The notes beneath the pieces are model-generated. The model saw only the letters and a program-made list of their open reading frames with translations. It was not told where the DNA came from and made no database searches. From Maledivibacter halophilus (lineage in GTDB: Bacteria; Bacillota; Clostridia; Peptostreptococcales; Caminicellaceae): 64,000 bases of DNA. Below are positions 28,929 to 38,731 of the stretch, piece by piece (position 1 is the stretch's first letter; each line of letters opens with the position of its first letter). The stretch is from positions 62,001 through 126,000 of the forward strand of contig NZ_FUZT01000003.1 of assembly GCF_900167445.1 (NCBI RefSeq), written 5' to 3'. Both the position numbers and the translations under genes were made by a program.

Positions 28929-30299
28929 ATGGATGATTTTATAAATAAAATGAAAAACAATATTATATTATCAAATCAAGATATAAATCTTCTACGAAAT
29001 GCCATCAATAAAGAACATCCCCAGCTTGATGAATCCTCTAAAGCTCGTATTTTGGCCAGAAATATTCACAATATATTAAATAAAAATCTAAAGGGCTTCA
29101 CTAAAGATTATAAAAGCAATGTGAAAAACAATCTGATAAAAAATACATTCCTAAGCAATAGAAAAATCATATATCAATACGATGTACTAAAAGCATGTGC
29201 AGCAAACCAGGATACAAGTCTTGAATTTATATATCAAATAAACAAATGGATAAGCACACAAATAGATGAAGAAATAGACTTAAATATTATAAAAAATATA
29301 ATTCAAGAATTAAGTGTTGAACCTGAAAGCATTACATATAATGATACTTCCTTAAGTAAAATTCTAGAAGAAAACGATAAAAATATTAAAGAAAAAAAAC
29401 ATGACAATATAAAAGAAAATCATAATAATTCTTCAGATAATAAAACAATATCTGATGATGAGTGCATCATAGAAGATGAAAACCTCAATGATAATAAAGA
29501 AATATCCTCTAAATGCCATGTAAAAGTTAAACCTATTATAAAATATATCGCCAAACTTAAAAACAAAATTCTATATATTTTGGAAACAAATATGTCAGAT
29601 GAAGAAACCAGAAAATATATACTTATATATTCCCTAGCACTGTGCCTTTTACTCATACCCATTACTCATATTTTTAAAAACTATATATATAAAGACAGAG
29701 CAGCTTTTATTGAACTGGTTACAAGTGCAGAATATAATAATATAAACTTAGAATTTGAAGACAATGATTATGAAATTAGCAAGGATTTAGAACTCATGAC
29801 CAGTCACTTACCGGATCATTTTAAATACAAGAGAATAAATGAAAAGGAATTGAGAAATTACTTAATAGAAAAAAACTCTCTTTTAGCTAAAGAACCCTAT
29901 TTCTCAACCATAATTAAATGCGCCAAAGAATTCAATCTAAATCCTATCCTATTATTTTCAATAGCTGGTCATGAGCAGGCCTTCGTTCCTAAAAATCATA
30001 AATTTGCTAAAAAAATTGCTAATAATCCCTACAATGTATTTAAGAGCTGGGAAAATTACAATACTAATATAGTAGATTCTTCTAGAATCGCCTCTAGAAC
30101 CGTTATAAATCTTTTAAAGGGTCGACCAGAAAACGAAGACCCTTTTAAATGGATAAACAGAAAATATGCCCAAGACAAAAAGTGGTGGAAGGGAGTTAAG
30201 GAAATATATAGTACCCTAGAGAAAAAATCAGGGTTAAAGGTAAATATTGATGGTTCTACTAAAGCCAATGAAAAAGTATATTTTGATCCTACAAATTAA
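28929..30299 (+). CDS. Single-pass membrane protein with lysozyme-like C-terminal domain
   Basis: A 456-residue protein. Residues 1-160 are helical and soluble; about 160-190 are Asn/Asp/Lys-rich linker; one transmembrane segment (ILIYSLALCLLLIPITHIF) lies near 230-250. The outer domain has FNLNPILLFSIAGHEQAFVP, then ANNPYNVFKSWENY, as in glucosaminidase/transglycosylase-type lysozyme folds, with the Glu of GHEQ as candidate catalytic acid. AAAGGGTG precedes the ATG. A peptidoglycan-cutting role at the membrane surface, possibly in sporulation or division, is inferred. I do not recognise the N-terminal half. Confidence 0.6.
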   Translation: MDDFINKMKNNIILSNQDINLLRNAINKEHPQLDESSKARILARNIHNILNKNLKGFTKDYKSNVKNNLIKNTFLSNRKIIYQYDVLKACAANQDTSLEFIYQINKWISTQIDEEIDLNIIKNIIQELSVEPESITYNDTSLSKILEENDKNIKEKKHDNIKENHNNSSDNKTISDDECIIEDENLNDNKEISSKCHVKVKPIIKYIAKLKNKILYILETNMSDEETRKYILIYSLALCLLLIPITHIFKNYIYKDRAAFIELVTSAEYNNINLEFEDNDYEISKDLELMTSHLPDHFKYKRINEKELRNYLIEKNSLLAKEPYFSTIIKCAKEFNLNPILLFSIAGHEQAFVPKNHKFAKKIANNPYNVFKSWENYNTNIVDSSRIASRTVINLLKGRPENEDPFKWINRKYAQDKKWWKGVKEIYSTLEKKSGLKVNIDGSTKANEKVYFDPTN

Positions 30300-30386
30300 A
30301 ATGGTGACAGGAAAATATTCTCTCAATCCTCTCACCATATTTGTCAATCATTCCTTTATTAACAAATGAAATTTTCCCACCTCTCT

Positions 30387-32099
30387 TTATTCACTCTTCA
30401 CACTTAAATCTATAAAGTCAAATTTCGTCACATCAAATAGCCCTACGTCTGTAAGCTTAAGCTCTGGTATTACAGGAAGTGCAAGAAATGCTAGGGTCAT
30501 AAAGGGATCTATATCCTTATTTACGCCCATATCATAGGCTATTTTTAACATTTCCTTCAGCTCTGCACTTACCTCATCTAGAGCCTTATCAGACATCAAA
30601 CCAGCTATAGGCAGGGGTAATGATTTTAAAACCTTACCCTTAGAACATATGGTAATTCCACCACCTATTTCGTCTATTTCTTTAATAGCTAGAAGAATAT
30701 CTTCATCGTTATCTCCGGCTGTAATGAGATTATGGGAATCATGGGCAACAGTCGATGCTATAGCTCCACTCCTTAGATTGAAGTTTTCAACAAGTCCAAG
30801 TCCAATGTTTCCAGTTCTATTATGTCTTTCAATTACAACAAGCTTTAAGATATCAAGCATATCATTATATTTAAAATACCCCCCTTCTGTGTCTACCTTC
30901 CTAATTACCTTTTTAGTAACAAGGCTGTGGGCCGATAATCTCATAACATTTACAATGTCACTCTCTAATTTTATTTTAAGCATATCCTTATTTACTTCAC
31001 TTAATTTTACGGTATCAATTACCTTTGAGTTATTCTTGACTTTAACCTCAAATAGGGCCTTGCTGTCTTTGGCAACCAGCTTACCCTCTTTAAATACCTT
31101 TTCAATATTAAAACTTTCCATGTCATCTATAACTATTAAATCTGCCAAATACCCTGGTACAATAGCCCCTCTGTCATATAATCTATAGCACTCAGCCGCA
31201 TTCAAGGATGCGATTTTAATTGCAGCTATAGGCTTGATTCCATTCCTTATGGCCAACCTAATATTGTTATCAATATGTCCGTCGTTCAATATATCCTCTG
31301 GATGTCTATCATCGGTACAGAACAATGTTCTCCTGAGATTAGCTCTAGTTATCCCCTTTACCAAGGCCTCCAAATTTCTTGCAGCAGAGCCCTCCCTTAT
31401 TAGTATATACATACCTAATCTAATCCTGTCCTGCATTTCTTCCACAGTTGTACATTCATGTTCCGTTTTTATCCCTGCACTAACATAAGCATTTAATTCT
31501 TTTCCAGCAATCCCCGGTCCATGCCCATCCTTTAACTTATCTCCTGCCATTTTTATTTTTTCAACAACCCCTTTATGTCCTCCAATTACACCGGGATAAT
31601 CCATCAGTTCCCCTAGACCCAAAACCCTATCACTATTAATCATTTTTTCAAGCTCAGTAGCGCAAAGCTCTGCACCCGAATTTTCAAAGTCCGTTGCTGG
31701 TACACAGGATGGAAGCATTACAAATACATCAAGGGGGATATCCCTGCTTCCCTCTAGGATATACTCAATCCCATCCAAACCACATACATTGGCTATTTCA
31801 TGGGGATCAGCTATTATGGTCGTAGTTCCATGGGGAACTATGGCCTTGGCAAATTGACTTGGTGTTACCATGGATGACTCAATATGTACATGCCCATCTA
31901 TAAGTCCCGGTGCCACATATTTGCCATTTAAATCGATTTCTTCTTTCCCAGCATATTCTCCTATACCTGCTATCCTACCATCACTTATTGCTATATCTCC
32001 TTCGATTATTTCCTCTGAAAACACATCGACAATCTTCGCATTTTTTAGTACTAAATCCCCATCTACTCTTCCAGCTGCTATATCGATTCTTTTTTTCAT
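30387..32099 (-). CDS. ade: Adenine deaminase (first copy)
   Basis: Deaminates adenine to hypoxanthine and ammonia. A member of the amidohydrolase superfamily of about 570 residues, the normal length. Metal-site motifs: IDGHVHIESSM near residue 70, TTTIIADPHEIANVCG, and the C-terminal SGAIASTVAHDSHNLITAG typical of Ade. The ATG at 32099 is preferred because AGAGAGGTG lies upstream; the in-frame GTG at 32111 is within that site. It is last in the operon that holds the molybdenum hydroxylase genes, so adenine feeds directly into hydroxylation to xanthine. A second, divergent copy lies at 38732. Confidence 0.95.
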   Translation of the reverse strand: MKKRIDIAAGRVDGDLVLKNAKIVDVFSEEIIEGDIAISDGRIAGIGEYAGKEEIDLNGKYVAPGLIDGHVHIESSMVTPSQFAKAIVPHGTTTIIADPHEIANVCGLDGIEYILEGSRDIPLDVFVMLPSCVPATDFENSGAELCATELEKMINSDRVLGLGELMDYPGVIGGHKGVVEKIKMAGDKLKDGHGPGIAGKELNAYVSAGIKTEHECTTVEEMQDRIRLGMYILIREGSAARNLEALVKGITRANLRRTLFCTDDRHPEDILNDGHIDNNIRLAIRNGIKPIAAIKIASLNAAECYRLYDRGAIVPGYLADLIVIDDMESFNIEKVFKEGKLVAKDSKALFEVKVKNNSKVIDTVKLSEVNKDMLKIKLESDIVNVMRLSAHSLVTKKVIRKVDTEGGYFKYNDMLDILKLVVIERHNRTGNIGLGLVENFNLRSGAIASTVAHDSHNLITAGDNDEDILLAIKEIDEIGGGITICSKGKVLKSLPLPIAGLMSDKALDEVSAELKEMLKIAYDMGVNKDIDPFMTLAFLALPVIPELKLTDVGLFDVTKFDFIDLSVKSE

Positions 32100-32107
32100 A
32101 TACTTGT

Positions 32108-33094
32108 TCACCTCTCTTTAATTCCCTTTAATATTTTCTCCGGTGAAGCCGGTAGTTCATTTATCCTCACACCAACTGCATCATATATCGCGTTTAATAT
32201 AGCAGGAGCTACAGGTATCATTACTGGCTCACCTATTCCCTTGGCTCCATAGGGTCCCGTTGATTCTGGATCTTCAATAATAATCTTCTCTATCTTAGGT
32301 ATATCAAGACTAGTTGGAATAATATATTTTGAGAACTTATTATTTTTTATCATCCCATCCTTCAATACAATATCTTCAAATAGTACATATCCGACTCCCA
32401 TGGCAAATCCTCCTTCTACCTGTCCCTCTACCATAGAAGGATTTATTGCTCTTCCCACATCTTGTGCACAAACGGCACTGATGATATCAACCTTCCCAGT
32501 TTCAGTATCTACTTCTACCTCAACTCCGTAGCAATTAAAGGTGTATGGCCAATAGGGTGCACCCTGTCCAGTAGCCCCGTCCATTTCAGTAGTCTGGGCA
32601 ACAAATCTCTCGGTTACAGTTAATTTTTTACCCCTGTTCTTAAAGCCCTTAGCAATTTTTTCAAAGCTTATTCTTTTTTGGGGAAACATTTTAAGATATA
32701 CCTCTTTATCCTCAGCCTCTAATCCCAAGGATGTATTTAACTTTAATTCATCCTTCGCAGCTTCAAACAGTCTTTTCTTAAATTCTTCCACTGCTAATTT
32801 TACTGCATTACCTGTATTGTAGGTCTGTCTGCTGGCTGCTGCCGTACCTGAATCAGGAGTTTCGTTACTATCTTCATGGACAATCCTAATATCATCAATG
32901 CCAATTCCTAAAGCCTCAGCCCCTATTTGACATAGAATTGTCTTAGCTCCTTGGCCAACTTCCGAAGCTCCAACAGAAATCGAAATTTTACCATTCTCCT
33001 CTAATCCTACGGTTGCAATAGAAATGTCAGGAAAACCATTGCCATATCCAGTCCCATAAAAGGATGCAGCAATCCCCTTACCCCTTCTCTTCAT
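32108..33094 (-). CDS. Xanthine/purine dehydrogenase molybdenum subunit, C-terminal half (separate polypeptide)
   Basis: A 328-residue protein equal to the C-terminal part of the xanthine dehydrogenase large subunit. Seen: GTGYGNGFPD, GASEVGQGAKT and GQGAPYWPYTF for molybdopterin binding, and the active-site Glu in GPYGAKGIGEP. It starts with ATG two bases after the stop of the N-terminal half (TAATATG), in another frame. Known anaerobic enzymes such as Eubacterium barkeri nicotinate dehydrogenase have this split (about 50 and 37 kDa), so it may be natural rather than a frameshift. It probably works with the FeS and FAD subunits upstream. A labile selenium ligand is possible. Confidence 0.85.
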   Translation of the reverse strand: MKRRGKGIAASFYGTGYGNGFPDISIATVGLEENGKISISVGASEVGQGAKTILCQIGAEALGIGIDDIRIVHEDSNETPDSGTAAASRQTYNTGNAVKLAVEEFKKRLFEAAKDELKLNTSLGLEAEDKEVYLKMFPQKRISFEKIAKGFKNRGKKLTVTERFVAQTTEMDGATGQGAPYWPYTFNCYGVEVEVDTETGKVDIISAVCAQDVGRAINPSMVEGQVEGGFAMGVGYVLFEDIVLKDGMIKNNKFSKYIIPTSLDIPKIEKIIIEDPESTGPYGAKGIGEPVMIPVAPAILNAIYDAVGVRINELPASPEKILKGIKER

Positions 33095-33095
33095 A

Positions 33096-34361
33096 TTATA
33101 TCATCTCTCTTTCTCTTGAAAACATTCTTTCAAATACAGCTTCTATACATTCTTTAAGGGGGACACTCTCCGTAAGAACTTGACCAGTTGCAGTTATACT
33201 TCCAATTCCAAAACAATTTTTAAGCCTAATTTCTACAGGGCTGATGCCAAGCTTTTCTGCCAAAATGTCCATTTGCTGTTCATTTGCCACAGGAGTTTGG
33301 GTTGCTCCAAAGCCTCTCATTGCTCCACAGAATGGATTATTTGTATAAACTGCATAGCTATCAATCTTAATATTAGGAATTTCATAGGGACCAGTAGCAT
33401 GGACTCCAGCTTTTCTTAGAACATTAACAGCCCAAGATGCATACGCTCCTGTATCTCCAACTATTTCAGCTTCAAAAACTGTAAGCTTTCCTTCCTTATC
33501 CGCTCCCGTTTTAAATTTCATATAAAGGGGATGTCTTTTTGAATGGGCATAAAAGGATTCCTCTCTGGAATAGCATACCTTAACGGGTCTTTTTGTAAGC
33601 AAGGCTCCTAATGCAATATGTATCTGCATTGTTATATCCTCACGACCACCAAAGGCTCCACCAACAGCAGGATTCACTATTCTTATCTTCTCCTTTGCAT
33701 AGCTAAGGGCCTCAGCCACTTCTATCTGATCAAAATGAGGATACTGAGTAGCTGCGCATATTACTATTGTCTCATCTTCTTCCACATAAGCTAAACCACT
33801 TTCCAGCTGTAAAAAAGCATGATCCACCATTGAGGTCTTATACTCATTTTCCACTATGACATGGGAGGATCTGAAGCCTTCATCAATATTTCCTTTTCTG
33901 CATTTATAATGATACACTATATTGCTGTCTCCATGTATTTTAGGTGCATCATCCTTCATTCCTTCCCTTGGATCAAAAACCGCAGGAAGTTTATCATACT
34001 TAACTTCCACATGTTTGCTAGCTTCAATGGCCAACTTCTCATTTTCTGCAATTATAAAAGCCAAAGGATCTCCAATTCTTCTTACTTTATCCTTACAAAA
34101 AACCTCGTGGTCTTTAATATATACGCCATGATGATTTTCTCCAATAATATCCTCATGGGTCAATATCTTTACTACGCCTGGAAGTTTCTCTGCTTTACTT
34201 ACATCCATCGAAAAATATGCATGGGGCTGCATTGACCTTAAAGTAACTCCATAAAGCATATCATCCATGTATAAATCACCAGGATACTTTGCCTTTCCTA
34301 GTATTTTTTGTTTCCCATCGACTCTAATTAGATTCTTTCCTACATTTCTATAATCACCCAT
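33096..34361 (-). CDS. Xanthine/purine dehydrogenase molybdenum subunit, N-terminal half
   Basis: About 421 residues matching the front part of the molybdenum hydroxylase large subunit: VGKNLIRVDGKQKILGKAKY, then the pocket GGAFGGREDITMQ and the conserved Arg in GAMRGFGATQTP. The start is ATG at 34361, overlapping the FeS-subunit stop by 8 bases (ATGGGTGA), with AAGGAAG upstream; the longer frame from 34427 lies inside the FeS gene. It ends after a conserved-looking stretch (ESVPLKECIEAV) and is directly followed by the C-terminal half. Together they total about 750 residues, near the usual length of an unsplit subunit. Confidence 0.88.
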   Translation of the reverse strand: MGDYRNVGKNLIRVDGKQKILGKAKYPGDLYMDDMLYGVTLRSMQPHAYFSMDVSKAEKLPGVVKILTHEDIIGENHHGVYIKDHEVFCKDKVRRIGDPLAFIIAENEKLAIEASKHVEVKYDKLPAVFDPREGMKDDAPKIHGDSNIVYHYKCRKGNIDEGFRSSHVIVENEYKTSMVDHAFLQLESGLAYVEEDETIVICAATQYPHFDQIEVAEALSYAKEKIRIVNPAVGGAFGGREDITMQIHIALGALLTKRPVKVCYSREESFYAHSKRHPLYMKFKTGADKEGKLTVFEAEIVGDTGAYASWAVNVLRKAGVHATGPYEIPNIKIDSYAVYTNNPFCGAMRGFGATQTPVANEQQMDILAEKLGISPVEIRLKNCFGIGSITATGQVLTESVPLKECIEAVFERMFSREREMI

Positions 34362-34842
34362 GGGCTTCACTTCCTTGCTCTTGTAATAATTCTGAAGCCC
34401 TTTCAATGGAATCGATAATTTTTTCATATCCCGTACATCTGCATAAATTGCCTGAAATAGCCTCTCTGATTTCTTCCCTTGTTGGATTAATATTTTTATC
34501 TAGCAATGCCTTTGCAGACAGAACCATTCCCGGTGTGCAATAACCACACTGCACCGCGCCATTATCTAAAAAGGCCCTTTGTATAGGATGCAAATTGTTT
34601 TCATCGCCTAAGCCCTCTATAGTTAAAATCCTCTTACCATGGGCCTGGGTTGCTAAAATCAGACATGAAGTAACTGTTTTACCATCTAATATTACTGTAC
34701 AAACTCCGCATTCCCCCTCACCGCAGCCTTCCTTTGTCCCTAGCAGTCCCATCTTTTCCCTTAATAAATCTATAAGCCTCAAGTCCTCTTCAACTTCAAG
34801 CTTATAATCCTTATCATTAATATTAACCTCAATATTAATCAT
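34354..34842 (-). CDS. Xanthine dehydrogenase-type [2Fe-2S] subunit
   Basis: A 162-residue electron-transfer subunit with two [2Fe-2S] clusters: plant-type cysteines in GCGEGECGVCTVILDG and the helical-domain cysteines in QCGYCTPGM and NLCRCTGY. Electrons pass from the molybdenum site to FAD. The ATG at 34842 is used (AAGGAG 11 bases upstream); the GTG at 34851 is too close to the ribosome site. It is second in the FAD-FeS-Mo-Mo-ade gene order. Confidence 0.93.
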   Translation of the reverse strand: MINIEVNINDKDYKLEVEEDLRLIDLLREKMGLLGTKEGCGEGECGVCTVILDGKTVTSCLILATQAHGKRILTIEGLGDENNLHPIQRAFLDNGAVQCGYCTPGMVLSAKALLDKNINPTREEIREAISGNLCRCTGYEKIIDSIERASELLQEQGSEAHG

Positions 34843-34912
34843 GGAATTCACATCTCCTTCGTTCTTTTACTTTCCTTAACCTTAAGCTCCCTGCAAAAAA
34901 TATAAATCCACG

Positions 34913-35770
34913 CTATCCATTAATGGCATTATAAACAACCTTCTTAAACACCCCCTTTACAGCTTCTCTCTTATATTCTAAGGAACTTCTACCTGCAAGC
35001 CTTCGTGTCAAGCTCTCTGAGTACTTCTCTGAAGCCTCTTCAATGGTCTTGTCACAAAGCTCTTTACCCTTTAAAAAGTTCTCAACACTGTACTCTCTGA
35101 GGGGATAACCACCTAATGCACCAGAGGCAATCCTAATATTCTTCATTACCTTATCTTCAATCTCTATATAAACCGAAGAACTGATTTTCGATATGGACAA
35201 CGCATTTCTGGGCCCAAGCTTTTCAAAACCCATATGGATTTTCTTATTCTTTTGAAGGGGAATTTTTATGCTGATTAGCATTTCATTAGATTTTAATGCA
35301 GTTTTATTTTTATCCTTATAGAATTCACTAAGCTTTAAGGTTCTTTCTTCATCCTTACTTTTAATATTCAGTATTGCATCCAAGGCCAATAATGGTGGAA
35401 CTATATCTGCCGCAGGAGAAGCATTACAGATATTTCCTCCAACAGTACCCATGTTTCTTATTTGTGGTGAGCCTACTGACTTTGCAGCCTCCCATAATCC
35501 TGGTATTTTGTCTTTAATATATTTACTCTGAACTATTTCAGAAAAGGTCGTTAGTGCTCCCAGTACTATCTCCTTCTCAAAAATTTCAATTTTCTTCATC
35601 TCTCCGATATCAGAAATATCAATTATTATGTCTCCCTTATTCTTATCTTCTTTAATATGGACTAATAAATCGGTACCGCCTGCTAAAACCTCTGCTTTAT
35701 CTCTATGCTTTTCCAGTAGCTGTAGAACGCTATTTATGTCAAATGCCTTGTGCACCTTTGTAATTCCCAT
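34913..35770 (-). CDS. Xanthine dehydrogenase-type FAD subunit
   Basis: A 285-residue flavoprotein that passes electrons from the FeS centres to NAD(P)+ or another acceptor. FAD-binding motifs: VLAGGTDLLVHIK and IRNMGTVGGNICNASPAAD. The C-terminal CO-dehydrogenase flavoprotein domain is present (GALGGYPLREYS). AAAGGGGGAG precedes the ATG. It is 15 bases from the upstream deaminase gene and begins the hydroxylase cluster. Confidence 0.93.
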   Translation of the reverse strand: MGITKVHKAFDINSVLQLLEKHRDKAEVLAGGTDLLVHIKEDKNKGDIIIDISDIGEMKKIEIFEKEIVLGALTTFSEIVQSKYIKDKIPGLWEAAKSVGSPQIRNMGTVGGNICNASPAADIVPPLLALDAILNIKSKDEERTLKLSEFYKDKNKTALKSNEMLISIKIPLQKNKKIHMGFEKLGPRNALSISKISSSVYIEIEDKVMKNIRIASGALGGYPLREYSVENFLKGKELCDKTIEEASEKYSESLTRRLAGRSSLEYKREAVKGVFKKVVYNAING

Positions 35771-35785
35771 AGAATAACTCCCCCT

Positions 35786-37120
35786 TTATTTAATGGTGAA
35801 TTTCTCCATTTGCTGCTTAATAAGCATATTAGCATCATCTATGATTGACCTTTCATTTAAGGTTAGAAGCTCTCTATTCCTCATAACAATTTTTCCGTCT
35901 ATAATTGTAGTTTCAACATTGTGCCCTGAAGCAGAATAAACTAATTGAGATATAATATTAGAACCTTCATGGGGTGCATTACTAATATCATTAAGATCAA
36001 CAATTGTAATATCAGCTTTTTTTCCTACTTCTAGGCTTCCAAGCTCATTTTCCATGCCCATAGCTTTTGCACCATTTATCGTAGCCAGCTCAAATACCTT
36101 TTCTGCCGGCATCGCAGTAGGATTAAGAAGCCTTGCTTTTTGAATTAATGCTGCACTTCTCATTTCTCTAAATATATCTAGATTATTATTGCAAGGTGCC
36201 CCATCTATTGCGATGGATACGTTTGCTCCTAATTCAAGTAATTCTGGAATTTTTGCAATACCTGAAGCTAATTTCAAATTAGAATTCGGACAGTGGGCTA
36301 TCTTAGTTCCTGTATCAGCTAGGATTTTCATTTCCTCATCATCTAACCATACACAATGGGATAATATTAGGTCTTCACCGGTCATTCCAAGCTTATGAAG
36401 ATACTTAATATTCCTCATTCCCCTATCCCTTTCAACTAATTCTATCTCTTTTCTATTCTCCGACGCATGGGTATGAACCATAACTCCATATTCCTTGGAT
36501 AGGTCCCTAACCCTTATAAGAAGCTCCTCTGTACATGAAACAACAAATCTTGGTGCAAAAGCATATTGAATTCTTCCATTTGCTGACTTATGCCACTTTT
36601 TAAGCAGCCTAACACTCTCATTAATCGACTCATTTGTATCTTCCATAAGAGTTTTTGGTACTCCCACGCCATAATCCATCATACATTTACCTATTATGGC
36701 TCTAAAACCACTTTCTTCAATTGCATTTAAGGCAGACTCAGTATGATTTACTGTCTCCATATCTATAATTGAGGTAGTTCCACTCTTTATAAGCTCTGCT
36801 ATTCCAAGCTTTGCAGAGATATAATTTGTTTTTGCAGTATGACCGCCCTCTAGGGGCCATATTCTCTTTCTCAACCAGTCGAGTAATTCTAAATCATCGG
36901 CCTTACCCTTGAATAGGGTTTGAGTTAGGTGAACATGGGTTTGTATCAATCCAGGAATTATAATCTTCCCCTTTGCATCTATCTCTAAATCCCCAGATTT
37001 CCCAATAGATGGAGCAATTTGATCTATTCTATCGTCCTTTATAAATATATCGCCCTTAAAAATTTGTCTCTCTTTGTTCATTGTTACTATTGTGCCCTCT
37101 GTGATCTTCAGTGTTGACAT
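35786..37120 (-). CDS. Amidohydrolase-family aminohydrolase (SAH/MTA deaminase-like)
   Basis: A 444-residue metal-dependent deaminase of the COG0402 class (MtaD/SsnA/guanine deaminase). Metal ligands: QTHVHLTQTL, VHTHASENRKE, LSHCVWLDDEE and the Asp in SIAIDGAPCNNN. In homologues the substrate is a purine or pterin amino group. Here, inside a purine operon, guanine, or the 4-aminoimidazole of the clostridial purine pathway, are candidate substrates; the sequence alone cannot decide. AAGGAGG precedes the ATG. Confidence 0.85.
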   Translation of the reverse strand: MSTLKITEGTIVTMNKERQIFKGDIFIKDDRIDQIAPSIGKSGDLEIDAKGKIIIPGLIQTHVHLTQTLFKGKADDLELLDWLRKRIWPLEGGHTAKTNYISAKLGIAELIKSGTTSIIDMETVNHTESALNAIEESGFRAIIGKCMMDYGVGVPKTLMEDTNESINESVRLLKKWHKSANGRIQYAFAPRFVVSCTEELLIRVRDLSKEYGVMVHTHASENRKEIELVERDRGMRNIKYLHKLGMTGEDLILSHCVWLDDEEMKILADTGTKIAHCPNSNLKLASGIAKIPELLELGANVSIAIDGAPCNNNLDIFREMRSAALIQKARLLNPTAMPAEKVFELATINGAKAMGMENELGSLEVGKKADITIVDLNDISNAPHEGSNIISQLVYSASGHNVETTIIDGKIVMRNRELLTLNERSIIDDANMLIKQQMEKFTIK

Positions 37121-37140
37121 CTATATCCTCCTTTAGTTGT

Positions 37141-37240
37141 TTCAAGTTCCAAGTTCCAGGTTCCAAGCTTCTAGCTATGAGCCACTAGCTGCTCTCTAAT
37201 CTTTTCTGCTTGGAACTTACAACTTAAAACTTGTAACTTA
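37141..37240. repeat. AAGTTCC-type inverted repeat, family 2, copy 1
   Basis: Short tandem units CAAGTTCCAAGTTCCAGG on the left face TTGGAACTTACAACTTAAAA on the right. The same motif in the same arrangement is found at 44578-44729. Confidence 0.6.
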
Positions 37241-37254
37241 AACCCGGATTTAAT

Positions 37255-37291
37255 ATTATCCCCTATCACTTATCATAAAAGATAGGGGATA
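37255..37291 (-). terminator. Hairpin after the purine permease gene
   Basis: TTATCCCCTATC and GATAGGGGATAA form a 12-bp stem just after the permease stop on the minus strand. The T-run is weak; it may end or attenuate transcription into the deaminase-hydroxylase genes. Confidence 0.5.
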
Positions 37292-37297
37292 ATAGAT

Positions 37298-38644
37298 TTA
37301 AATGAAGAATTTAAATACAAAGATTATGGAAATTATAAACATTAGAGGCGATACGTCTCTGTACTTTCCTGTTAAAAGCTTTAATATTACGTAGCTTATC
37401 ATACCAAATACAATCCCTTCAGCAATACTATATGCAAGGGGCATCATTATTATTGCTAGGAAGGCTGGTATTGCCTCAGTAAAATCATCAAGATCTATTT
37501 CTTTAATAGGACTCATCATGAAAAGACCTACAAGAACTAAGGCTGGTGCAGTTGCAGCGCCTGGTATCATGATAAACACTGGTGAGAATAATAATGCTAG
37601 AGCAAACATACCAGCACTTGATAGAGCTGTTAAGCCAGTTCTTCCTCCCTCTGCAACACCAGAAGCACTTTCAACATATGCCGTAACTGTACTTGTTCCT
37701 AAAAGAGCTCCTACTGTTGTTCCAACGGCATCTGCAAAAAGAGCTTGTTTAGCATTAGGTAAATTTCCTTTTTCATCCAGCATATCTGCCTTGGTTGCTA
37801 CACCAATTAGTGTTCCTACGGTATCAAACATATCTACAAACAAGAAGGTAAATAATACAATTAACATATCAACCGAAAAAATATTAGAAAAATCAAGCTT
37901 GAAAAGAATAGGACTAAGTGATGGAGGCGCACTTATAAGCTTAAAGCCCTCTAAACTCGTAACTCCCATGGGTATACCTATAATAGTATTAGCTAATATA
38001 CCTATTAGCAAAGCTCCCTTAACACCCTTAGCAAGCAGCACACCTGTAATTACTATACCTATTAAAGCTAATAATGGATCTCCTGAAGTTATCTTACCTA
38101 ACTGAACTATAAGACCGTCAAGTTTTCCATCTCCCACATGGAATTTACCTGTTGTTATAACTCCTGAATTTACTAAGCCTATTAGTGCAATGAACAATCC
38201 AATACCAACTGAAACGGCTCTTTTTAGGTTCAATGGTATACAATTTATTATTGCTTCACGAATATTTAAAAAGGTAAGAATAATAAAGATAATCCCCTCT
38301 AAAAATACTGCTGTTAAAGCAAATTCCCACGAATAACCCATACCTAAAACAACAGTATATGCAAAGAAGGCATTCAGACCCATTCCAGGAGCTAGTGCAA
38401 CGGGTAGATTAGCGTAAAAGGCCATTACTAATGTAGCAATCATTGCCGATACAGCAGTTGCTGTAAAAACTGCTCCAGAATTCATTCCCGCCGATGATAA
38501 AATCAAAGGATTAACTATGAGAATATATGCCATGGTCATAAAAGTAGTTATTCCTGCTGTCACTTCTGTTTTGATATCTGTATTATTGTCGGAAAGCTTA
38601 AATCTCTTTTCAAAAAATCCACCATTCTTTGTAAGACTCGTCAA
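37298..38644 (-). CDS. NCS2 purine permease, AzgA/PbuG type
   Basis: A 448-residue membrane transporter with 12-14 predicted hydrophobic segments, probably a proton symporter for adenine, guanine or hypoxanthine. Family motifs: ITTFMTMAYILIVNPLILS near the N-terminus, ALAPGMGLNAFFAY, and the substrate-site region FLFVDMFDTVGTLIGVA. The start is TTG after AAAGGAGGGG. It lies between the two adenine deaminase clusters and is the only intact purine importer seen here. Confidence 0.93.
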   Translation of the reverse strand: MTSLTKNGGFFEKRFKLSDNNTDIKTEVTAGITTFMTMAYILIVNPLILSSAGMNSGAVFTATAVSAMIATLVMAFYANLPVALAPGMGLNAFFAYTVVLGMGYSWEFALTAVFLEGIIFIILTFLNIREAIINCIPLNLKRAVSVGIGLFIALIGLVNSGVITTGKFHVGDGKLDGLIVQLGKITSGDPLLALIGIVITGVLLAKGVKGALLIGILANTIIGIPMGVTSLEGFKLISAPPSLSPILFKLDFSNIFSVDMLIVLFTFLFVDMFDTVGTLIGVATKADMLDEKGNLPNAKQALFADAVGTTVGALLGTSTVTAYVESASGVAEGGRTGLTALSSAGMFALALLFSPVFIMIPGAATAPALVLVGLFMMSPIKEIDLDDFTEAIPAFLAIIMMPLAYSIAEGIVFGMISYVILKLLTGKYRDVSPLMFIISIIFVFKFFI

Positions 38645-38731
38645 TTGTTGCCCCTCCTTTATTTTTAGATCTACTGCTTAATCGATAAATAAATCCCCCC
38701 TTTTTCTTAAATTGCAGTAGGTAACTTTAAT

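Noticed and set aside
37141..37240. AAGTTCC repeats as a CRISPR array
   Set aside because: Units are 7-11 bases without spacers, and the two halves are inverted.
37518..38105. 195-codon plus-strand frame opposite the purine permease
   Set aside because: Shadow of a clear membrane protein gene; Ser/Pro/Thr-rich antisense composition and no ribosome site.
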